64,000 nt of DNA from Streptomyces sp. B1I3 (GCF_030816615.1 NZ_JAUSYD010000001.1:6594501-6658500); one strand, 5' to 3'. Shown: positions 30,008 to 38,692, numbered from the stretch's first letter. Made by a program: numbers and translations. Notes: generated by a model from the letters alone, not told the origin.

Positions 30008-30856
30008 ATGCAGCACGCAGTGGGGGCCCCGCTGCCGCCGCCCCACGGTCCCGGTAACGGGCCGTGGACGCACCAGGCCCAGCACCCCGGCCCACCGGGG
30101 CCGCCGCCCCCGATACCGCCCGCGCCCCAGGGCCGGACCCGGCCCGGTCCGCCGCCGGCCCCGCCCGCGCCGCAGGGCCCCGGGCCGGTGCCCCTGCACG
30201 CCCCCGCCCCGCCTTCGCGGGAGACGACCGGGCACGTCCAGCTCCCGCCCGGTGGACCCGTACCGCTGCCCGCGCCGCTCGCCGAGCCGGGCACCGGCAC
30301 CGCGACCCTCGCCGTGCTCCTGATCGGTCCCGCGGGCGCCGGCAAGACCACGGTCGCCAAACTCTGGGCGGGCCGCCGCCGCGTCCCCACCGCGCACGTC
30401 TCCCTCGACGACGTCCGCGAGTGGGTCTGCTCCGGCTTCGCCGACCCGCAGGCCGGGTGGAACGACCACTCCGAGGCCCAGTACCGCCTGGCCCGCCGCA
30501 CCTGCGGCTTCGCCGCCCGCAACTTCCTGGCCAACGGCATCTCCTGCATCCTCGACGACGCGGTCTTCCCCGACCGGCCCGTCGTCGGCCTCGGCGGCTG
30601 GAAACGCCACGTCGGGCCGGGGCTGCTGCCCGTCGTCCTCCTGCCCGGCCTGGAGGTCGTCCTGGAGCGCAACGCGGCCCGCAGCGGCAACCGGCGCCTC
30701 GCCGACGAGGAAGTCGCCCGGATCCACGGCCGGATGGCCGGCTGGTACGGCTCGGGACTCCCGATCATCGACAACTCGACCTACGACGTCGAGACGACCG
30801 CCCGGGTCCTCGACGACGTCCTGGCCCGCTCCATGGCCAGCCCGCCGGCCTGGTAG
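30008..30856 (+). CDS. P-loop kinase-like protein with a proline-rich N-terminus
   Basis: A 282-residue protein. Residues 1 to about 95 are almost entirely Pro/Gly/Ala/His and probably disordered. Residues about 97-282 are a P-loop domain: Walker A G-P-A-G-A-G-K-T-T near residue 112, V-S-L-D-D-V-R-E-W, then W-N-D-H-S-E-A-Q-Y and I-L-D-D-A-V-F. This resembles the AAA/zeta-toxin-like small-molecule kinase fold. The substrate is unknown, and no antitoxin gene lies nearby, so a toxin role is not supported. The start is ATG 30008 with GGAG upstream. Confidence 0.75.
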   Translation: MQHAVGAPLPPPHGPGNGPWTHQAQHPGPPGPPPPIPPAPQGRTRPGPPPAPPAPQGPGPVPLHAPAPPSRETTGHVQLPPGGPVPLPAPLAEPGTGTATLAVLLIGPAGAGKTTVAKLWAGRRRVPTAHVSLDDVREWVCSGFADPQAGWNDHSEAQYRLARRTCGFAARNFLANGISCILDDAVFPDRPVVGLGGWKRHVGPGLLPVVLLPGLEVVLERNAARSGNRRLADEEVARIHGRMAGWYGSGLPIIDNSTYDVETTARVLDDVLARSMASPPAW

Positions 30857-30923
30857 CGGCACCGGCGGACGGGCGGGGTCCCCGGTCGGATGCGCTGACC
30901 GGGCGGGCCGGGACCCACGCTCG

Positions 30924-30929
30924 TAGGCT
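30924..30929 (+). promoter_or_regulatory. -10 element for leaderless M24-family gene
   Basis: TAGGCT ends seven bases before ATG 30937. There is no Shine-Dalgarno sequence, so transcription probably starts at the start codon. Confidence 0.45.
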
Positions 30930-30936
30930 CGAGCAC

Positions 30937-32043
30937 ATGTCAGAGGTGTACGCCGTCCGACGCGGGCTGCTGCGTGACCGGTACGCCGCCGCCGGTTCTG
31001 CGGCCGCCCTGGTCTCCCGCCCCGCCAATGTCCGCTATCTCGCGGGCGCGGCCCCGCCCGGCGCCGTGCTGCTGCTCGGCCCGGGCGAGGACGTCCTGCT
31101 CTGCCCCCGGCTCCCGGCCGCCGACCCCGCCCCGGGGCACCCCGACGAGCAGCTCCGGCTGACCGTCCTGCCCGCCTCCGACGGCGATCCGGTCGTCGCG
31201 GCCGCCGGGCTCGCGGCCTCGCTGGACGTGGGCTCCCTCGCCGTGGAGGAACACGACCTGACGGTCGCCCGGCACCGCGCGATGCACTCCGTCGCCCCCC
31301 ACCTGCGCCTGGCCGACCTCGGCTCCACGGTGGAGCAGCTGCGGATCGTCAAGGACGAGGAGGAGATCGCCTGTCTGCGGATCGCCGCGGAGATCACCGA
31401 CCAGGCCCTCGGCGAGCTGCTGGAATCGATCCTGGTGGGCCGCACCGAGCGCCACCTGGCCCTGGAGCTCGAACGCCGCCTGGTGGACCACGGCGCCGAC
31501 GGCCCGGCCTTCCCCACCTCCGTGGGGACGGGCCCCCACTCGGGCCAGGGCCGCCACAGACCCTCCGACCGAAGGGTCGAGGAAGGCGATTTCCTCTCCG
31601 TCTGCCTGGGTGCCAACTATCGCGGCTACCGGTGCGAGATCGGCCGGACGTTCGTCATCGGCACCGCTCCCGCGGACTGGCAGATCGAGCTCTACGACCT
31701 CGTTTTCGCCGCTCAGCGGGCCGGACGGGAAGCTCTCGTGCCGGGGGCGGCCTACCGTGACGTGGACCGCGCGGTCCGCCAGCTCCTGGACTCCGCGGGC
31801 CACGCGGACGGCCTCCAGCCCTGCACCGGGCACGGTGTCGGACTGGAAATCGACGAGGACCCGCAGTTGGCACCGACAGCCATGGGTAAACTGGACGCTT
31901 GTGTGCCGGTCACCGTCGAACCGGGGGTCCACCTCCCGGGCCGGGGCGGTGTCCGGATCGATGACACGCTCGTCGTACGCCCCGAGGCGGACGGCGGACC
32001 CGAGCTACTCACCATTACGACCAAGGAGCTGCTCGCGCTCTAG
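30937..32043 (+). CDS. M24 (Xaa-Pro aminopeptidase) family protein with altered metal ligands
   Basis: A 368-residue two-domain protein: a creatinase-like N-terminal domain (about 1-135) and a pita-bread M24 domain (about 145-365). Family aminopeptidases bind two metals with Asp, Asp, His, Glu, Glu. Here the equivalent positions read C223 (V-C-L-G-A), E234 (C-E-I-G-R-T), H299 (G-H-G-V-G), E328 (V-E-P-G-V) and D342 (R-I-D-D-T). Three of five ligands are changed, two of them conservatively, so the peptidase activity is doubtful. It precedes efp by 49 bases, the usual place of pepP-like genes. I give no gene symbol for this reason. Confidence 0.82.
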   Translation: MSEVYAVRRGLLRDRYAAAGSAAALVSRPANVRYLAGAAPPGAVLLLGPGEDVLLCPRLPAADPAPGHPDEQLRLTVLPASDGDPVVAAAGLAASLDVGSLAVEEHDLTVARHRAMHSVAPHLRLADLGSTVEQLRIVKDEEEIACLRIAAEITDQALGELLESILVGRTERHLALELERRLVDHGADGPAFPTSVGTGPHSGQGRHRPSDRRVEEGDFLSVCLGANYRGYRCEIGRTFVIGTAPADWQIELYDLVFAAQRAGREALVPGAAYRDVDRAVRQLLDSAGHADGLQPCTGHGVGLEIDEDPQLAPTAMGKLDACVPVTVEPGVHLPGRGGVRIDDTLVVRPEADGGPELLTITTKELLAL

Positions 32044-32092
32044 CGCGCATCCTCGGTCGTCCACCAGCTTCAGTCCAGGAGATTCCGCAACC

Positions 32093-32659
32093 GTGGCTTC
32101 CACGAACGACCTCAAGAACGGCCTGGTGCTCAAGCTCGACGGAGGCCAGCTCTGGTCCGTCGTCGAGTTCCAGCACGTCAAGCCCGGCAAGGGCCCGGCC
32201 TTCGTGCGCACCAAGCTCAAGAACGTGCTGTCCGGCAAGGTCGTCGACAAGACGTTCAACGCCGGCGTGAAGGTCGAAACGGCCACCATCGACCGCCGGG
32301 ACATGCAGTTCTCGTACATGGACGGCGAGTACTTCGTCTTCATGGACATGGACACGTACGACCAGCTCATGGTCGACCGCAAGGCCGTCGGCGACGCCGC
32401 CAACTTCCTGATCGAGGGCTTCACCGCCTCCGTGGCCCAGCACGAGGGCGAGGTGCTCTACGTCGAGCTGCCGGCCGCCGTCGAGCTGACCGTCAAGCAC
32501 ACGGACCCGGGCGTGCAGGGCGACCGCTCCACCGGCGGCACTAAGCCCGCCACCCTGGAGACCGACTACGAGATCGGCGTCCCGCTCTTCATCACCACCG
32601 GTGAGAAGATCAAGGTCGACACCCGTACGGGCGATTACCTCGGCCGGGTGAACAGCTAA
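32093..32659 (+). CDS. efp: Elongation factor P
   Basis: EF-P (188 aa) relieves ribosome stalling at polyproline stretches. The KOW-like domain I carries the tip loop K-P-G-K-G-P-A-F, with the potentially functional lysine at residue 33. Two OB domains follow and end in the signature region V-D-T-R-T-G-D-Y-L-G-R-V. The start is GTG 32093 with AGGAG upstream. nusB starts two bases after the stop. I see no gene for a known EF-P-modifying enzyme nearby. Confidence 0.96.
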   Translation: MASTNDLKNGLVLKLDGGQLWSVVEFQHVKPGKGPAFVRTKLKNVLSGKVVDKTFNAGVKVETATIDRRDMQFSYMDGEYFVFMDMDTYDQLMVDRKAVGDAANFLIEGFTASVAQHEGEVLYVELPAAVELTVKHTDPGVQGDRSTGGTKPATLETDYEIGVPLFITTGEKIKVDTRTGDYLGRVNS

Positions 32660-32661
32660 CC

Positions 32662-33093
32662 GTGGCTGCCCGGAACAAGGCCCGCAAACGCGCCTTCCAG
32701 ATCCTCTTCGAGGCCGACCAGCGCGGCGAGTCCGTGCAGACGGTCCTCGCGGACTGGGTACGGCTCTCGCGGACCGACGAGCGCCAGCCGCCGGTCGGCG
32801 AATTCACCATGGAACTCGTCGAGGGGTACGCGCAGTACGCGGACCGGATCGACGACCTCATCGTCACCTACGCCGTGGACTGGGAGATCGACCGCATGCC
32901 GGTCGTCGACCGGAGCATCCTGCGGCTCGGTGCGTACGAGCTGATCTGGGCGGACTCCACGCCCGACGCCGTGGTGATCGACGAGGCGGTCCAGCTCGCC
33001 AAGGAGTTCTCCACGGACGACTCCCCGTCCTTCGTGAACGGCCTGCTGGCCCGTTTCAAGGACCTCAAGCCGAATCTCCGCCGGGAGCAGTAG
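32662..33093 (+). CDS. nusB: Transcription antitermination factor NusB
   Basis: NusB (143 aa), an all-helical protein that binds boxA with S10 during rRNA antitermination. It begins A-A-R-N-K-A-R-K-R-A-F-Q-I-L-F-E-A-D and has the D-R-S-I-L-R-L-G-A-Y-E-L signature near residue 88. The GTG start is two bases after efp. Two back-to-back hairpins close the operon. Confidence 0.95.
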   Translation: MAARNKARKRAFQILFEADQRGESVQTVLADWVRLSRTDERQPPVGEFTMELVEGYAQYADRIDDLIVTYAVDWEIDRMPVVDRSILRLGAYELIWADSTPDAVVIDEAVQLAKEFSTDDSPSFVNGLLARFKDLKPNLRREQ

Positions 33094-33114
33094 CCGACGG
33101 TGCGTTCAGCCGAA

Positions 33115-33151
33115 CGAAGGGCCCACGGTCGCCATGACCGTGGGCCCTTCG
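33115..33151 (+). terminator. Terminator after nusB
   Basis: Perfect 16-bp inverted repeat (cgaagggcccacggtc and its complement) with a 5-base loop. Confidence 0.85.
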
Positions 33152-33214
33152 GCGTGCCGGGGGAGGCGCCCCGGACGGCGGCGGAGGAGCGTCAGCCTCC
33201 GGCACGACGGAAAA

Positions 33215-33255
33215 CGCCGGGTGGGCGGGGTCCTCAGGACCCCGCCCACCCGGCG
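33215..33255 (-). terminator. Terminator after bldD
   Basis: Perfect 20-bp inverted repeat centred on one base at 33235, located 21 bases beyond the bldD stop. Together with the preceding hairpin it insulates the convergent nusB and bldD. Confidence 0.85.
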
Positions 33256-33276
33256 GTACGTTTCTGCGGGGGCGGG

Positions 33277-33777
33277 TCAGCCCTCGTCGTGGGCCACCGC
33301 GCGACGCGCGTCCGCGTCCAGCACACCCCAGCTGATCAGTTGCTCCGTGAGCACCGAAGGCGACTGGTCGTAGATCACGGCCAGGGTGCGCAGGTCGTCC
33401 TGGCGGATCGACAGCACCTTGCCGTTGTAGTCGCCACGCTGGCTCTGGATCGTCGCCGCGTAACGCTGCAGCGGTCCGGCCTTCTCCGGCGGGACGTGGG
33501 CGAGCCGCTCCAGGTCCAGGACGAGCTTCGGCGGCGGCTCGGCGGCTCCGCCGGGCGTCGTGCCGGGCAGGAGTTCCTGCACGGGGACGCCGTAGAAGTC
33601 CGCCAGCTCGGCGAGGCGCTGCACGGTCACGGCGCGGTCGCCGCGCTCGTAGGAACCGACCACGACGGCCTTCCAGCGGCCCTGGGACTTCTCCTCCACG
33701 CCGTGGAGGGAAAGGCCCTGCTGGGTGCGGATGGCGCGGAGCTTGGCCCCGAGCTGTTTTGCGTATTCGCTGGACAT
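33277..33777 (-). CDS. bldD: BldD developmental master regulator
   Basis: BldD (166 aa) represses sporulation genes during vegetative growth, dimerising around tetrameric cyclic-di-GMP. The N-terminal helix-turn-helix (about 8-70: L-R-A-I-R-T-Q-Q-G-L-S-L, then V-V-V-G-S-Y-E-R-G) binds DNA. The C-terminal domain (about 80-166) holds the known cyclic-di-GMP signature exactly: R114-G-D116, eight residues, R125-x-x-D128. The start is ATG 33777 (MSSEYAKQL). Eight upstream codons are open but dispensable. A near-consensus BldD site lies in its promoter region. This is a strong genus marker. Confidence 0.97.
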   Translation of the reverse strand: MSSEYAKQLGAKLRAIRTQQGLSLHGVEEKSQGRWKAVVVGSYERGDRAVTVQRLAELADFYGVPVQELLPGTTPGGAAEPPPKLVLDLERLAHVPPEKAGPLQRYAATIQSQRGDYNGKVLSIRQDDLRTLAVIYDQSPSVLTEQLISWGVLDADARRAVAHDEG

Positions 33778-33827
33778 GAGGCTCCCCGGACGCTGGAACA
33801 TTTCTTGCGGCTCAACCGCGTGGCTGG

Positions 33828-33840
33828 TAACTCACTGTGA
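33828..33840. promoter_or_regulatory. Probable BldD operator upstream of bldD
   Basis: TAACTCACTGTGA matches eight of nine fixed positions of the published BldD box (T-n-A-C-n-C-W-G-n-G-T-n-A) and also reads as a site on the other strand. It lies 51 bases before the bldD start, within the larger palindrome 33827-33846. Autoregulation by BldD is established in Streptomyces. Confidence 0.7.
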
Positions 33841-33965
33841 GGTTACGCAGCGTTACTTGGCTGCGTCAAGCCGAAAGGTCCGGACTGTGCCTCCCGGGGG
33901 CGCCGCCATGTGCCCGCACACGCCCTGGTACCGTGGATGACGCAAATCCGACGTCCTTTAACGTC

Positions 33966-33980
33966 CGTCCAGTGAGGCGG
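33966..33980 (+). promoter_or_regulatory. Putative PyrR-binding loop in the pyr leader
   Basis: The sequence GTCCAGTGAGGC, flanked by CCG/CGG pairing, closely resembles the PyrR-binding RNA loop known from Bacillus and mycobacteria (core U-C-C-A-G-A-G-A-G-G-C-U). It ends two to three bases before the AGAAGGAGG ribosome site of pyrR, so PyrR bound with UMP could block translation initiation rather than trigger termination. Confidence 0.6.
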
Positions 33981-33999
33981 AGAAGGAGGTCCGTTTCTT

Positions 34000-34584
34000 A
34001 TGGACGCACAGCACGACCGCACCGGCAACGCGGCACGCCCCGTACTCGAGGCTCCCGACGTCGCCCGTGTCCTGACCCGCATCGCCCACGAGATCGTCGA
34101 ACGCGCCAAGGGCGCCGACGACGTGGTGCTGCTCGGCATCCCGACGCGCGGGGTCTACCTCGCACGCCGGCTCGCCGGGAAGCTGGAGGAGATCACCGGA
34201 CGCAGTACGCCGGTCGGCTCACTCGACATCACCATGTACCGCGACGACCTGCGGATGCGCCCGGCGCGTGCTCTGGCCCGCACGGAGATCCCCGGCGAGG
34301 GGATCGAGGGCAGGCTGGTCGTCCTGGTCGACGACGTGCTCTTCTCCGGCCGCACGATCCGCGCCGCACTCGACGCGCTCGGCGACATCGGCCGGCCCCG
34401 TGCCGTGCAGCTCGCGGTCCTCGTCGACCGCGGCCACCGCGAACTCCCGATCCGCGCCGACTACGTCGGCAAGAACCTCCCCACGTCGCTGCGGGAGACG
34501 GTCAAGGTCCAGCTCGCCGAGGAGGACGGCCGCGACGCCGTGCTGCTCGGCGTCGAGCAGACCGTCCCGGCAGGCGAGCAGTAG
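34000..34584 (+). CDS. pyrR: PyrR bifunctional pyr operon regulator / uracil phosphoribosyltransferase
   Basis: PyrR (194 aa) senses UMP/PRPP and represses pyrimidine genes by binding RNA; it may also have uracil phosphoribosyltransferase activity. It has G-I-P-T-R-G-V-Y-L-A near residue 47, D-I-T-M-Y-R-D-D-L near residue 76, and the PRPP loop V-L-V-D-D-V-L-F-S-G-R-T near residue 108. A very strong AAGGAGG precedes ATG 34000. It heads the pyr operon, and its own leader carries the putative binding loop. Confidence 0.96.
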   Translation: MDAQHDRTGNAARPVLEAPDVARVLTRIAHEIVERAKGADDVVLLGIPTRGVYLARRLAGKLEEITGRSTPVGSLDITMYRDDLRMRPARALARTEIPGEGIEGRLVVLVDDVLFSGRTIRAALDALGDIGRPRAVQLAVLVDRGHRELPIRADYVGKNLPTSLRETVKVQLAEEDGRDAVLLGVEQTVPAGEQ

Positions 34585-34668
34585 CTTCCGTCCGTACGCC
34601 GCACCGGCCGTACGGCAGCTTCCGCACGCCCGTATGCCTGCTTCCTCCACCATCCACGGAGACCCCAG

Positions 34669-35688
34669 ATGCTGCGCCCTCCCGGCGGAAACCCCCGGAC
34701 CCCCCGTCACCTCATCTCGGCCGCAGACCTCACCCGCGACGACGCCGTCCTGATCCTCGACACCGCCGAGGAGATGGCCCGGGTCGCGGACCGGCCGATC
34801 AAGAAGCTTCCCACCCTGCGTGGACGTACCGTCGTCAACCTCTTCTTCGAGGACTCGACCCGGACCCGCATCTCGTTCGAGGCCGCCGCCAAGCGCCTCT
34901 CCGCCGACGTCATCAACTTCTCGGCGAAGGGTTCGTCCGTCTCCAAGGGCGAGTCGCTCAAGGACACGGCCCTGACCCTGGAGGCCATGGGCGCCGACGC
35001 CGTCGTCATCCGGCACGGGGCCTCCGGAGCCCCCTACCGCCTGGCGACCTCCGGGTGGATCGACAGCGCCGTCGTCAACGCCGGTGACGGCACGCACGAG
35101 CACCCGACCCAGGCGCTGCTGGACGCGTTCACGATGCGCCGCAGGCTCGTCGGGGCCGACGCCGGACTCGGCCGGGACCTCGAAGGCCGCCGCATCACGA
35201 TCGTCGGCGACATCCTGCACAGCCGGGTGGCCCGCTCCAACGTCCACCTGCTGGCCACGCTCGGCGCGCAGGTCACCCTCGTGGCCCCGCCGACCCTCGT
35301 GCCCGTCGGCGTCGGGCAGTGGCCCTGCGAGGTCAGCTACCACCTCGACGACGTGCTGCCGAAGTCCGACGCCGTGATGATGCTGCGTGTGCAGCGCGAA
35401 CGGATGAACGCCGCGTACTTCCCGACCGAGCGCGAGTACTCCCGCCGCTACGGCCTGGACGGCGAGCGCATGGCGAAGATGCCGGAGCACGCCATCGTGA
35501 TGCACCCCGGGCCCATGGTCCGCGGGATGGAGATCACGGCCCAGGTCGCCGACTCCGACCGCTGCACCGCCGTCGAGCAGGTCGCGAACGGAGTCTCCAC
35601 CCGCATGGCCGTCCTGTACCTGCTGCTGGGCGGATCAGAGACCGCCCTGCCGTCCGCCGCCGCCCGTACCGAGGAGAACAACGCATGA
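34669..35688 (+). CDS. pyrB: Aspartate carbamoyltransferase catalytic subunit
   Basis: PyrB (339 aa) joins carbamoyl phosphate and aspartate. The carbamoyl-phosphate site F-E-D-S-T-R-T-R-I-S-F is near residue 62, K-G-E-S-L-K-D-T near residue 96, D-G-T-H-E-H-P-T-Q-A-L-L-D near residue 140, and M-H-P-G-P-M near residue 280. There is no pyrI regulatory-subunit gene, as expected in actinobacteria. A short disordered tail precedes the stop, which overlaps pyrC as ATGA. Confidence 0.97.
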   Translation: MLRPPGGNPRTPRHLISAADLTRDDAVLILDTAEEMARVADRPIKKLPTLRGRTVVNLFFEDSTRTRISFEAAAKRLSADVINFSAKGSSVSKGESLKDTALTLEAMGADAVVIRHGASGAPYRLATSGWIDSAVVNAGDGTHEHPTQALLDAFTMRRRLVGADAGLGRDLEGRRITIVGDILHSRVARSNVHLLATLGAQVTLVAPPTLVPVGVGQWPCEVSYHLDDVLPKSDAVMMLRVQRERMNAAYFPTEREYSRRYGLDGERMAKMPEHAIVMHPGPMVRGMEITAQVADSDRCTAVEQVANGVSTRMAVLYLLLGGSETALPSAAARTEENNA

Positions 35689-36971
35689 GCAAGACCCTGA
35701 TCCGCGGCGCGAAGGTCCTCGGCGGAGAGCCGGCGGACGTCCTCATCGACGGGGAGACCATCGCCCGCGTCGCGCCGTCCATCGAGGCCGGCGACGCCAC
35801 CGTCATCGAGGCGGACGGCCGGATCCTGCTGCCCGGCCTCGTCGACCTGCACACGCACCTGCGCGAGCCCGGCCGTGAGGACTCCGAGACCGTCCTCACC
35901 GGCACCAGGGCCGCGGCGATCGGCGGCTTCACGGCCGTGCACGCCATGGCCAACACCTTCCCCGTCGCCGACACCGCCGGCGTCGTCGAGCAGGTCTGGC
36001 GGCTCGGCAAGGAGTCCGGCTACTGCGACGTGCAGCCCGTCGGCGCCGTCACCGTCGGCCTGGAGGGCAAACAGCTCGCCGAGCTCGGCGCCATGCACGA
36101 CTCCGCCGCCGGGGTGAAGGTCTTCTCCGACGACGGCAAGTGCGTCGACGACGCCGTGATCATGCGCCGCGCACTGGAGTACGTGAAGGCGTTCGACGGC
36201 GTCGTCGCGCAGCACGCCCAGGAGCCCCGGCTCACCGAGGGCGCCCAGATGAACGAGGGCGTCGTCTCGGCCGAGCTCGGCCTCGGCGGCTGGCCCGCCG
36301 TCGCGGAGGAGTCGATCATCGCCCGCGACGTGCTCCTCGCCGCCCACGTCGGCTCCCGGGTGCACATCTGCCACCTGTCGACCGCCGGGTCCGTGGAGAT
36401 CGTCCGCTGGGCCAAGTCCAAGGGCTGGAACGTCACCGCCGAGGTCACCCCGCACCACCTGCTGCTCACCGACGAGCTCGTACGGTCCTACAACCCCGTC
36501 TACAAGGTGAACCCGCCGCTGCGCACCGAGGCCGACGTCATGGCCCTGCGCGAGGCGCTCGCCGACGGCACGATCGACTGCGTCGCCACCGACCACGCCC
36601 CGCACCCGCACGAGGACAAGGACTGCGAGTGGGCCGCCGCCGCCATGGGCATGGTGGGCCTGGAAACCGCGCTCTCCGTGGTCCAGCAGACGATGGTGGA
36701 CACCGGCCTCCTCGACTGGGCCGGGGTCGCCGACCGGATGTCGCTGCGTCCCGCGGCCATCGGCAGGCTCGAGGGACACGGCCGGCCCGTCTCGGCGGGT
36801 GAGCCTGCCAACCTCACCCTGGTCGATCCGGCATACCGTGGAAGCGTGGACCCCGCGGGCTTCGCCTCCCGCAGCCGCAACACTCCCTACGAGGGTCGCG
36901 AGCTGCCGGGCCGAGTGACGCACACCTTCCTGCGGGGCCGTGCCACGGTCGTCGACGGGAAGCTCGCGTGA
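35685..36971 (+). CDS. pyrC: Dihydroorotase
   Basis: PyrC (428 aa), amidohydrolase-fold enzyme of the multifunctional/class I type. The metal site D-L-H-T-H-L-R-E-P-G is near residue 58, H-I-C-H-L-S-T is near residue 228, and A-T-D-H-A-P-H is near residue 302. The frame extends upstream, but ATG 35685 overlaps the pyrB stop by four bases and gives the normal start M-S-K-T-L-I-R-G-A. The stop overlaps the next gene (GTGA). Confidence 0.96.
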   Translation: MSKTLIRGAKVLGGEPADVLIDGETIARVAPSIEAGDATVIEADGRILLPGLVDLHTHLREPGREDSETVLTGTRAAAIGGFTAVHAMANTFPVADTAGVVEQVWRLGKESGYCDVQPVGAVTVGLEGKQLAELGAMHDSAAGVKVFSDDGKCVDDAVIMRRALEYVKAFDGVVAQHAQEPRLTEGAQMNEGVVSAELGLGGWPAVAEESIIARDVLLAAHVGSRVHICHLSTAGSVEIVRWAKSKGWNVTAEVTPHHLLLTDELVRSYNPVYKVNPPLRTEADVMALREALADGTIDCVATDHAPHPHEDKDCEWAAAAMGMVGLETALSVVQQTMVDTGLLDWAGVADRMSLRPAAIGRLEGHGRPVSAGEPANLTLVDPAYRGSVDPAGFASRSRNTPYEGRELPGRVTHTFLRGRATVVDGKLA

Positions 36972-37546
36972 CAACACTCACCCCCCTGTACCAACTGGCC
37001 GCCGAACAGAAGTCGGCCGATGTGACGGACTGGTCCGCCCGCATCAGCTGGGTCGTCGCCCTGCTCGTCCTCATCGCCTTCGTCTACTGGCTGATGCGCC
37101 AGGGATGGAAGTGGCGGGGGAGCCTCCAGTCCGACGTACCCGAGCTCGCGACCACCCCGCCCGGATTCGCGGACGGCCCGGTGCTGCTGACCCTGTCGGG
37201 CCGCTACCACGCCTCGACGACCGCGGGGCAGTGGCTCGACCGCATCGTCGCCCACGGCCTCGGCACCCGCAGCCGGGTCGAGCTGACCCTCACCGCGCAG
37301 GGCCTGGACGTCGTACGCCCCGGAGCCGCCGGCTTCTTCGTACCGGCCGCCGCACTGCGCGAGGCCCGGCACGACAAGGCGATCGCCGGGAAGGTTCTCC
37401 CCGAGGGCGGCCTCCTGGTCATCACCTGGGCACACGGCGACAAGCTGATCGACTCCGGCTTCCGCTCCGACCACGCGGCCGAACACCAGGCCTGGGTCGA
37501 CACCGTCAACCACCTCACCAGCACTACGGAAGGCACCGCACGATGA
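36968..37546 (+). CDS. Conserved membrane protein between pyrC and carA
   Basis: A 192-residue protein with a single membrane helix (about 30-47) near the N-terminus and a cytoplasmic domain (about 70-190) of PH-like beta-rich appearance. It corresponds in position and layout to the mycobacterial Rv1382-type gene that sits between pyrC and carA. The function is unknown. It is locked into the operon by GTGA and ATGA overlaps at both ends, which suggests a link with pyrimidine or arginine metabolism or simply co-regulation. Confidence 0.82.
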   Translation: MTTLTPLYQLAAEQKSADVTDWSARISWVVALLVLIAFVYWLMRQGWKWRGSLQSDVPELATTPPGFADGPVLLTLSGRYHASTTAGQWLDRIVAHGLGTRSRVELTLTAQGLDVVRPGAAGFFVPAAALREARHDKAIAGKVLPEGGLLVITWAHGDKLIDSGFRSDHAAEHQAWVDTVNHLTSTTEGTAR

Positions 37547-38692
37547 CGATCTCCAATCCGGGGCATGCCTCGAAGAGGAAAAAGGTGTCTCCCGCCGTAC
37601 TCGTCCTGGAGGACGGCCGCTCCTTCCGCGGCCGCGCCTACGGGGCCGTGGGGGAGACCTTCGGCGAGGCGGTGTTCTCCACCGGCATGACCGGTTACCA
37701 GGAGACACTGACCGATCCCTCCTACCACCGCCAGGTCGTCGTGATGACCGCACCGCACGTCGGCAACACCGGCGTGAACGACGAGGACGCCGAGTCCCGG
37801 CGGATCTGGGTCTCCGGATACGTCGTACGCGACCCCGCCCGCCTCCCCTCCAACTGGCGCTCCCGGCGCTCGCTGGACGAGGAGCTCGCCGCCCAGGGTG
37901 TCGTCGGCATCAGCGGCGTCGACACCCGCGCGCTCACCCGCCACCTGCGCGAGCGCGGCGCCATGCGCGTCGGCATCTTCTCCGGCGACACGATCCAGGA
38001 CGAGGGCGTGCTGCTCGCCAAGGTGCGCCAGGCCCCCGAGATGAGCGGCGCCGACCTCTCCGCGGAGGTCGCCACCAAGGAGGCGTACGTCGTCCCCGCG
38101 GCCGGCACCAAGAAGTTCACCGTCGCCGCGATCGACCTCGGCATCAAGGGCATGACCCCCCACCGCATGGCCGAGCGCGGCATCGAGGTGCACGTCCTGC
38201 CCGCCACCGCCACCCTCGACGAGGTGTACGCGGTGGAGCCCGACGGGGTCTTCTTCTCCAACGGCCCCGGCGACCCGTCAACCGCCGACCACCCGGTCTC
38301 CCTGATGCAGGGCGTCCTGGAGCGGAAGACCCCGCTCTTCGGCATCTGCTTCGGCAACCAGATCCTCGGCCGTGCCCTCGGCTTCGGCACCTACAAGCTG
38401 AAGTACGGCCACCGCGGCATCAACCAGCCCGTGCAGGACCGCACGACCGGCAAGGTCGAGGTCACCGCGCACAACCACGGCTTCGCCGTCGACGCCCCCC
38501 TCGACAAGGTCTCCGACACGCGGTACGGCCGCGCCGAGGTCTCCCACGTCTGCCTGAACGACCAGGTCGTCGAGGGACTCCAGCTCCTGGACCGGCCCGC
38601 CTTCAGCGTCCAGTACCACCCCGAAGCGGCCGCCGGCCCGCACGACGCCGCCTACCTCTTCGACCGTTTCGTCTCCCTGATGGAGGGCCCGC

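Noticed and set aside
30008..30856. Zeta-type toxin
   Set aside because: The P-loop domain is only loosely zeta-like, there is no antitoxin gene next to it, and the long proline-rich N-terminus does not fit a toxin-antitoxin pair.
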